A DNA stretch of 64,000 nucleotides, from contig NZ_JAERRK010000017.1 in assembly GCF_016741775.1 (NCBI RefSeq), forward strand, positions 62,001 through 126,000, in the 5' to 3' direction. Shown here piece by piece: positions 58,701 to 64,000 of this stretch (positions are counted from its first letter, which is position 1; every line of letters begins with the position of its first letter). This DNA is from Streptomyces actinomycinicus. Lineage in GTDB: Bacteria; Actinomycetota; Actinomycetes; Streptomycetales; Streptomycetaceae. Position numbers and translations under genes: made by a program. Below the pieces are notes generated by a model that was given only the letters and a program-made list of their open reading frames with translations, was not told where the DNA came from and made no database searches.

Positions 58701-58891
58701 ACCCGCTGCCCTTTCCGCATCTTTCGGACTTTCCGCCCATCCCGGCCCCATCGACCACCACACCGACCACGCCCTCGGCCACCCATCACCCCGCCGCCCT
58801 CGTCGTCGCCGTCACCCTCGCCCTCGCCCTCGCCGTCGCCGTCACGGTCGCGGTCGCGGTCGCCCACACGGCACCACTCACCCCCTCCACG

Positions 58892-58950
58892 CAGCCACCG
58901 CTCACTCCCCCTCCGCCCCGCTCACAGCCACCGCTCACTCCCCCTCCGCC
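58892..58950. repeat. 26-bp direct repeat spanning the tadB stop codon
   Basis: 58892-58917 and 58925-58950 are identical 26-mers, 33 bp apart. The right copy contains the true TGA of tadB (58935-58937) and its last codons (AEGE). The left copy is non-coding. Between 58798 and 58870 further 6-bp (CTCGCC/GTCGCC) repeats fill the gap to tadC. Confidence 0.9.
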
Positions 58951-59798
58951 GCCCGCACGATCCGTGCGGCCCACCACATCCCCGCGGCCTCGAACACCGC
59001 CCCGGCCACCAGGCAGCCGAGCCCGGCTCCGCTGTGCAGCAGGACCCGCAGCGGGTCGGCGCCCATGGCCGCGCCGAGGAGGAGGCCGAGGGCGGGCAGG
59101 CCGGCGAGCAGCACCGCGGTGGCCCGGGCACCCGCCAACTGGGCGCGCAAATCGGCACGCTGGTCCCGCTCGGCCCGCAGTGCTCCGTCCAGCCGGTCCA
59201 GCCCGGCGGCGAGTCCGGCGCCCTGGTCCACGGCGACCCGCCAGCACGCGGCGAGTCCGAGCAGGCCCTCGGCCCCCGGCTGCCGGGCCGCCACGGCGAG
59301 CGCGCCGGGCACGTCCCCGCCGAACCGTGCCGCCGCGACCACGGCCGCCTGCGCGTCGCCGAGTCCGTCGGAGTCCCGCGCGGCCCGCAGCAGCGCCTCA
59401 CCGGGCTGCCGTCCCACCCGCACCTCGCCGGCGAGCGCACCGCACAGGGTGATCACCGCGTCCGCCCGCCGGTCCCGGGCGTGCCGGGCCCTGCGGGTCA
59501 GCCGCATCCGCCGCAGCACCGGGACTCCGGCCGCCCCCGCGGCAACCGGAATCACCGAGGAACCCAGCAGGCCGATCGCCAGCCCGGCGACGAGCGCCCA
59601 CCACTCGGGTCCGCACCGCCCGCGTACCCGCCGCAGCTCGGCGAGGGCTTGTTCCCAGGCGGGCGGCCCGGCCGGCACCGCTCCTCCGCCGGCGAGCAGC
59701 AGCCGCGCCCGCCGCATCCCGTAGTGGCGCCCGCCCAGCAGCCAGACCAGCGCGCCGAGACAGACCAGCGCGGTCCCCGTCGACGTCCCACCGCTCAC
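58935..59798 (-). CDS. TadB-like inner-membrane platform protein (T2SS F family)
   Basis: The 287-residue protein has N-terminal helices (TALVCLGALVWLLGG, WALVAGLAIGLLGSSV), a GspF-type domain (PGEALLRAARDSDGLGDAQ; GLAAGLDRLDGALRAERDQRADLRAQ is its helical hairpin) and C-terminal helices. The GTG at 59798 overlaps the tadA stop in a GTGA arrangement, with GGAGGGG eight bases upstream, indicating translational coupling. Partner of TadC in pilus assembly. Confidence 0.86.
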   Translation of the reverse strand: MSGGTSTGTALVCLGALVWLLGGRHYGMRRARLLLAGGGAVPAGPPAWEQALAELRRVRGRCGPEWWALVAGLAIGLLGSSVIPVAAGAAGVPVLRRMRLTRRARHARDRRADAVITLCGALAGEVRVGRQPGEALLRAARDSDGLGDAQAAVVAAARFGGDVPGALAVAARQPGAEGLLGLAACWRVAVDQGAGLAAGLDRLDGALRAERDQRADLRAQLAGARATAVLLAGLPALGLLLGAAMGADPLRVLLHSGAGLGCLVAGAVFEAAGMWWAARIVRAAEGE

Positions 59799-61003
59799 GT
59801 CGTCCACCCCTCCCCCTCGTCCCCCGACTCGTCGGCGGTGCCGAGCAGTTGCCGCAACCGCTCCCACCCCCGCTCCCGCACGAACTCCCGCTCGCCCCAG
59901 CACAGAGCCGGCACCGTCCGCACCAGCCCGTCGGCGTCCCGCTCCAGCACATGCACCTCGGCGATCCGGCGCCGCCCGGACCGGTCCCGTACGAGATGCA
60001 CCACCACGGAGAGGGCGGCCGCCAACTGGCTGTGCAGCGCGGCCCGGTCCAGTCCGGCGGCCGTGGCCAGCGCCTCCAGCCGGGCCGGCACGTCCGCGGC
60101 GGCGTTGGCGTGAACCGTGCAGCACCCGCCTTCGTGTCCCGTGTTGAGGGCGGCGAGCAGATGCACGACCTCGGGTCCGCGCACCTCGCCCACGACCAGC
60201 CGGTCCGGTCGCATCCGCAGTGCTTGCCGCACGAGGTCCTCCAGGGTGACCAGCCCGGCGCCCTCCTGGTTGGCGGGCCGGGTCTCCAGCCGGACGACGT
60301 GCGGGTGGTCCGGTCTCAGCTCGGCCGAGTCCTCGGCGAGCACGATCCGCTCGCCCGGTCCGACGAGCCCGAGCAGGGCGCTCAGCAGGGTCGTCTTGCC
60401 GCTCCCGGTGCCACCGCTGACGAGGAAGGACAGCCGGGCCGCGAGGAGCGCCCGCAGGATCCGGTCGCCGCCGGGCGGCACCGTGCCGGCCGCGACGAGT
60501 TCCTCGACGGTGAAGGCCCGGGGCCGTACCACCCGCAGGGCCAGGCAGGTGCAGCCGACGGCGACCGGGGGCAGCACCGCGTGCAGCCGGGTGCCGTCGG
60601 GCAGCCGGGCGTCCGCCCACGGCCGGGCGTCGTCCAGCCGGCGTCCGGCCACGGCGGCCAGCCGCTGCGCGAGGCGTCGTACGGCCGCCGCGTCGGGGAA
60701 GGAGACGGGGGTCAGTTCCAGGCCGCCTCCGCGGTCCACCCAGACCCGGTCCGGGCCGGAGACCAGGACGTCGGTCACCTCGGGGTCGGCGAGCAACGGC
60801 TCCAGGGGGCCGGTGCCGACGAGTTCGGACCTCAGGTGCTCCGCCGCGCCGAGGACCTCGGCGTCACCGAGCACCCGGCCCTGTTCGCGCAGGGCCTGGG
60901 CCACGCGCGCGGGGGTGGGTTCGGCGCCGCTCTCGGCGAGCCAGCGGCGGACGCCGTCGAGCAGGGCCGCGCCGTCGGTCCGGTCGAGGCCGGGGAGGGT
61001 CAT
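59795..61003 (-). CDS. tadA: TadA/CpaF secretion ATPase
   Basis: Hexameric ATPase of 402 residues that powers Flp pilus assembly. Walker A is GGTGSGKTT (K203). The Asp box region reads IVLAEDSAEL, the Walker B-like region RPDRLVVGEVRGPEVV, and the His box HEGGCCTVHA. Its start overlaps the end of the ssd gene by 4 bp (ATGA). The motifs are intact, so the motor is probably active. Confidence 0.95.
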   Translation of the reverse strand: MTLPGLDRTDGAALLDGVRRWLAESGAEPTPARVAQALREQGRVLGDAEVLGAAEHLRSELVGTGPLEPLLADPEVTDVLVSGPDRVWVDRGGGLELTPVSFPDAAAVRRLAQRLAAVAGRRLDDARPWADARLPDGTRLHAVLPPVAVGCTCLALRVVRPRAFTVEELVAAGTVPPGGDRILRALLAARLSFLVSGGTGSGKTTLLSALLGLVGPGERIVLAEDSAELRPDHPHVVRLETRPANQEGAGLVTLEDLVRQALRMRPDRLVVGEVRGPEVVHLLAALNTGHEGGCCTVHANAAADVPARLEALATAAGLDRAALHSQLAAALSVVVHLVRDRSGRRRIAEVHVLERDADGLVRTVPALCWGEREFVRERGWERLRQLLGTADESGDEGEGWTT

Positions 61004-62106
61004 CGGGCGCCTCCCGCGTCGGCCATGGCGCGCTCCCAGAAGTTCACGCAGAAGCGGGCGAGCGGGCCGCGGCCGGTGCCGGCCGGGGGTTTCGGGCCGC
61101 CTCGGGGGCGCAACAGGGCCGGTTCGACGGGCACCTCGCCGGCCAGCGGCAGCCCGAGCAGCCGTGCCACCTCCCGGTCGTCCAGGCCGGGCGGGTACGG
61201 CCCGCGGACCACCACCCGCAGGTCGCGCACGACCATGCCGACGGCCGAGGCGACCCGTCCGGCGGCGGCGACGGCGCGCAGTTCGGCGGGGACGACGACC
61301 AGGGCCAGGTCGAGCTGGGCGAGTGCTTCGGCGACCCCGTCGTCCAGGCGCCGGGGCAGGTCGACCACGACGGTGCCGCCGCGCCGCCGTGCGGCGGCCA
61401 GCACGGCGCGCACCGCCTGGGCCGGAACGGCGACGCAGTCGCCGCGGTCCCAGCTGAGCACGCGCAGGGAGTGCAGTTCGGGCAGCGACTCCTCCAGGGC
61501 GCCGCCGCCCACCCGGCCGCGGGAGGCGGCGAAGGCGGGCCAGCGCAGCCCTTCGGCGCTCTCGCCGCCGAGGAGTACGTCGAGTCCGCCGCCGAGCGGA
61601 TCGGCGTCCACCAGCAGGGTGCGCAGTCCTTCACGCGCGGAGGTGACGGCGAGCGCGCACGCGAGCGTGGACGCGCCGGCCCCGCCCCGCCCGCCGATCA
61701 CTCCGACGGTGAGCGCGGGGCGGCCGATTCCCTCGGCCACGTCGGCGATGCGGTCGACCAGCCACTGCTCGCCGTCGGGGAGCATCAGGACATGGTCGGC
61801 GCCGATCTCGACGGCTCGTTTCCACACCCCCGAGTCGTCCTGATCCCGGCCCACCAGCACCACTCCGGGCCGGCGCGCGGCCCCGCGCACCCGGCGGGCG
61901 GCGTCGTCACCGACCAGCACGAGCGGGGCCGCCTCCCAGCCGTCCCCGGATTCCGGTACGCCGTGATGGACCTCGGGCGTGGCGCCCGCCGCGGCGCACA
62001 GGCGCAGCAGGTCGTCCAGGATCACGGCGTCCTCGGTGACGATGAGCGGCCGTCCGGGCCGGCCTCCGGTGCCGGGTGGCGGGTCGTGGGTGACGGTTCC
62101 GGTCAC
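61000..62106 (-). CDS. ssd: CpaE/TadZ-like localisation protein (Ssd, septum-site-determining type)
   Basis: The 368-residue protein has an N-terminal receiver-like part and a MinD/ParA-type domain with a deviant Walker A, VIGGRGGAGASTLACALA, then LLVDADPLGGGLD. Proteins of this class place the Tad machine; the mycobacterial homologue Ssd affects septum placement. The GTG at 62106 has AAGGGGGG upstream. It is the first gene of the seven-gene tad operon. Confidence 0.88.
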   Translation of the reverse strand: MTGTVTHDPPPGTGGRPGRPLIVTEDAVILDDLLRLCAAAGATPEVHHGVPESGDGWEAAPLVLVGDDAARRVRGAARRPGVVLVGRDQDDSGVWKRAVEIGADHVLMLPDGEQWLVDRIADVAEGIGRPALTVGVIGGRGGAGASTLACALAVTSAREGLRTLLVDADPLGGGLDVLLGGESAEGLRWPAFAASRGRVGGGALEESLPELHSLRVLSWDRGDCVAVPAQAVRAVLAAARRRGGTVVVDLPRRLDDGVAEALAQLDLALVVVPAELRAVAAAGRVASAVGMVVRDLRVVVRGPYPPGLDDREVARLLGLPLAGEVPVEPALLRPRGGPKPPAGTGRGPLARFCVNFWERAMADAGGAR

Positions 62107-62499
62107 GGGTGTTCCCCCCTTCGCTGCGTGGGCCGCGCAGCCCCTGCGGCCCCGCGATTCCCAAAGGTGTGAAGAACCGGCAAGCGGCTCCATATGAACG
62201 GCCGATAGGAACCGGCCATACGCGCCTCGGCAATCGGAACCGGCCATGAACTCGGCCCGGCCGGGGCGCACTGGAATCACGGTGCAGCGATCCGCGAAAT
62301 AATGTGGATCTTGGTTGAAAACTGTGGACAAGCCGGGCCCTGTGAATATCTCCATCACCCATACCGGTGACCCTTGTACTGATACGCGTGCGACTTCCAC
62401 AGAGCAGCGTGGCGATTACACTGCGTAACAGATCATGGACATGCCGAAGCCGCGGACAGCGGGGCACAGGGCCGGCCACAGGACCGCACGAAGAAAGAG
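62107..62499. promoter_or_regulatory. Upstream region of the tad operon
   Basis: No gene. Holds the ssd/tad promoter region. TTGTCCACA, a perfect DnaA-box sequence, occurs on the minus strand at 62331-62323. The stretch 62300-62400 is relatively AT-rich. No exact promoter assigned. Confidence 0.4.
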
Positions 62500-62604
62500 G
62501 AGGAGCCGGAAAACCCGTCCGGACATGCGACGACCCCCGCCGGGGGGGAGAGCGGGGGTCGTCCCCACGGCCGACTCGGGGGGGGGAGGAGTCGGGCCGG
62601 GTTA
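62500..62604 (-). ncRNA. 6C RNA
   Basis: Read on the minus strand, two stem-loops have C-run loops, the defining trait of the actinobacterial 6C RNA. Stem one (62589-62595 with 62571-62577) holds CTCCCCCCCCC-type bases, and stem two (62552-62563 with 62529-62540, 12 bp) holds TCTCCCCCCCG. A terminator-like hairpin (62506-62522) followed by a pyrimidine-rich run lies just downstream. From memory, Streptomyces carries this RNA beside the same HAD-phosphatase gene. The exact ends are estimated. Confidence 0.82.
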
Positions 62605-62699
62605 GCACGGTCGCGAACGATCCGTGACTTCCATGGTGTACCCGAGAGCCCTCTCAGGCAAACCCACGCGCCACACCTTACGCCGAATGGTGGGCGCCT

Positions 62700-63530
62700 A
62701 TGCTCAAGGGCGTGGAAAACCACTCCTTGCCCCGCGCAGCAGCCTTCTTTGACCTGGACAAGACGGTCATTGCGAAGTCGAGCACGCTCACCTTCAGCAA
62801 GTCCTTCTACCAAGGCGGGCTGATCAACCGCAGGGCCGCGCTGCGTACCGCATATGCCCAGTTCGTCTTCCTGGCCGGCGGCCTGGACCACGACCAGATG
62901 GAGCGCATGCGCGAGTATCTGTCCGCACTGTGCCGCGGCTGGAACGTCCAGCAGGTGCGCGAGATCGTCGCCGAGACGCTGCACGAGCTGATCGACCCGA
63001 TCATCTACGACGAGGCCGCCTCGCTCATCGAGGAGCACCACACGGCCGGCCGCGACGTCGTGATCGTGTCCACCTCGGGCGCCGAGGTCGTCGAACCGGT
63101 CGGCGAGCTGCTGGGCGCGGACCGCGTGGTCGCCACCCGCATGGTCGTCGGCGAGGACGGCTGCTTCACCGGCGAGGTCGAGTACTACGCCTACGGCCCG
63201 ACCAAGGCCGAGGCCATCCGGGAACTGGCCGTCTCCGAGGGATACGACCTCGACCGCTGCTACGCCTACAGCGACTCGGCGACCGACCTGCCGATGCTCC
63301 GGACGGTCGGGCACCCGCACGCCGTGAATCCGGACCGGGCCCTGCGCCGCGAGGCGCTCGCGCACGGCTGGCCGGTGCTGGAGTTCCGCCACCCGGTCCC
63401 GCTCAAGAAGCGGCTGCCCGCGCTCTCGGTGCCGCCCCGCCCGGCACTGGTCGCGGCGGCGGCCGTAGGAGCGGCAGCGGCGACCGCCGGCCTCGTCTGG
63501 TACGCCAGCAAGCGCCGCAGCACGGCCTGA
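62700..63530 (+). CDS. HAD-IB family phosphatase, membrane-anchored
   Basis: SerB-like HAD hydrolase of 276 residues. Motif I is AAFFDLDKTVI (nucleophile D18, acid D20), motif II VIVSTSGAE, and the motif III/IV lysine and aspartates lie in GPTKAEAIRELA and YAYSDSATDLPML. A C-terminal hydrophobic helix (ALVAAAAVGAAAATAGLVWYA) with a basic end suggests a tail anchor. Related genes in Streptomyces are annotated as linked to morphological differentiation. The ATG at 62700 is used; a GTG at 62712 (VENHSLP) is possible. Confidence 0.9.
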   Translation: MLKGVENHSLPRAAAFFDLDKTVIAKSSTLTFSKSFYQGGLINRRAALRTAYAQFVFLAGGLDHDQMERMREYLSALCRGWNVQQVREIVAETLHELIDPIIYDEAASLIEEHHTAGRDVVIVSTSGAEVVEPVGELLGADRVVATRMVVGEDGCFTGEVEYYAYGPTKAEAIRELAVSEGYDLDRCYAYSDSATDLPMLRTVGHPHAVNPDRALRREALAHGWPVLEFRHPVPLKKRLPALSVPPRPALVAAAAVGAAAATAGLVWYASKRRSTA

Positions 63531-63559
63531 GCCGCAGCCGTTTCACCCCGTTTGAGCGT

Positions 63560-63850
63560 GTAAGTAAAGAAGTGCGGGCAGGGGTTCCGCTTGCTCCCCG
63601 CTCGCGGTACAAAGAACTTAGGCCCGCGAGACCAAAGGACATCCGAGAGGATCCCCTACCACTACGCAGTTGGCCCCACGGACCCAGCATGAACATCGGG
63701 CACCCACGCGACGTCGACCCGTCGATTACGGGCCAGCCGCACCAGGTGACGGGCAAAGCATCCCGGCCTGATGGGCACATATCGAGGACGCTTGGTAACC
63801 GGGTGATCATGCCAGCGGCGGTACGAGAAATCGTACCGCCGCAACCCGTT
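63560..63850 (+). ncRNA. Candidate 6S-like regulatory RNA
   Basis: A gene-less 300-bp stretch is followed by a very strong terminator. It contains a long stem CTCGCGG/CCGCGAG (about 63600-63631) with an internal bubble, and no coding signal. From memory, S. coelicolor has a 6S-like RNA gene directly downstream of the homologous HAD gene, which is the main reason for the call. Its 5' end is not resolved; the transcript could start anywhere between 63560 and 63610. Confidence 0.4.
63815..63842 (+). terminator. 12-bp GAAA-loop terminator
   Basis: GCGGCGGTACGA (63815-63826) pairs perfectly with TCGTACCGCCGC (63831-63842) around a GAAA tetraloop, at the end of the candidate 6S-like RNA. Confidence 0.85.
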
Positions 63851-63953
63851 TCCGGGGTCCGCCCTTCCGGACCACCCTCCCCGGGTCCGCCCTTCCGGGG
63901 TCCGTCCTGACGGGGGCCTTCAACTCCGAGGTCCGCCCTGACGGGGTCCCTCC

Positions 63954-64000
63954 TCAGGCAGCGCCGCGCTGCAGGGCCTCACACACCGCCGTCGACTCGC
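63954..64000 (-). CDS. 3' end of an unidentified gene
   Basis: One minus-strand frame stays open to the right edge and ends in ESTAVCEALQRGAA followed by TGA at 63956-63954. Too short to name. From gene order it may be an oxidoreductase, but that is a guess. The preceding 63850-63950 contains GGTCCGCCCT-type short repeats. Confidence 0.4.
   Translation of the reverse strand, partial: ESTAVCEALQRGAA

Noticed and set aside
59799..60620. Upstream extension of the tadB frame to 561 residues
   Set aside because: The extra part is tadA read in another frame; the GTGA overlap with a good ribosome site at 59798 marks the true tadB start.

Overview
The window is chromosomal DNA from a Streptomyces species. 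It is uniformly GC-rich, and its gene order is typical of the genus: dacB-protease-tilS-hpt-ftsH, tipA, bldG beside its anti-sigma partner, topA-tmk-holB, and a helicase next to a Tad pilus locus with a 6C RNA. Names rest on reading the proteins and motifs by eye; no database was searched. Most of the content is conserved core. From memory, the order matches two blocks of the S. coelicolor chromosome (around tipA, and around topA-bldG), joined here by a short accessory stretch at a tRNA-Thr gene.

Layout. 1-7.5 kb: ftsH (cut by the left edge), hpt, tilS, a DUF2342 metalloprotease and dacB, all leftward, then divergent ppa. 7.6-16.3 kb: a ThrE-type exporter, a DedA protein with a Gln/Tyr-rich tail, tipA with its own promoter, a ClC channel followed by glutamate decarboxylase, a DinB-like protein and an aldehyde dehydrogenase. 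16.4-18.5 kb: an XRE / ATP-binding / DUF397 regulatory module with a shared 17-bp promoter element. 18.6-19.9 kb: a VOC-ArsR-SRPBCC operon with a readable promoter and inverted repeat. 20-25.6 kb: two lipoproteins, a DUF2786 protein, a HTH+Clp_N protein with a double operator, and a family A DNA polymerase lacking the 5' nuclease domain. 25.6-30.4 kb: a 1145-residue AfsR-like regulator and a glycosyltransferase. 30.4-36.7 kb: accessory DNA (HTH remnant, TetR/permease pair, NmrA-like protein, hydrolase, an internally inverted integrase pseudogene, a 37-residue membrane peptide) ending at tRNA-Thr(CGU). 36.8-50.2 kb: a secreted S33 peptidase, holB, an MFS-tmk fusion, topA, a methyltransferase and a lipoprotein. 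50.4-62.1 kb: hppA, the bldG pair, a MrfA-like helicase and a seven-gene Tad locus. 62.1-64 kb: 6C RNA, a HAD phosphatase, a probable 6S-like RNA and the end of one more gene.

Two themes stand out. First, several promoters can be read almost completely: ptipA with its 19-bp spacer, and two apparently leaderless promoters (VOC operon, Clp_N gene) whose -35/-10 elements are overlaid by inverted repeats. These are testable autoregulatory circuits. Second, the window has many short tandem arrays (13, 23, 27, 29, 42 and 45 bp periods). At least five copy the last codons and stop codon of the adjacent gene into its 3' flank, a recurring pattern that ordinary annotation does not explain. No CRISPR array, intact insertion sequence, rRNA or phage structural gene was seen.
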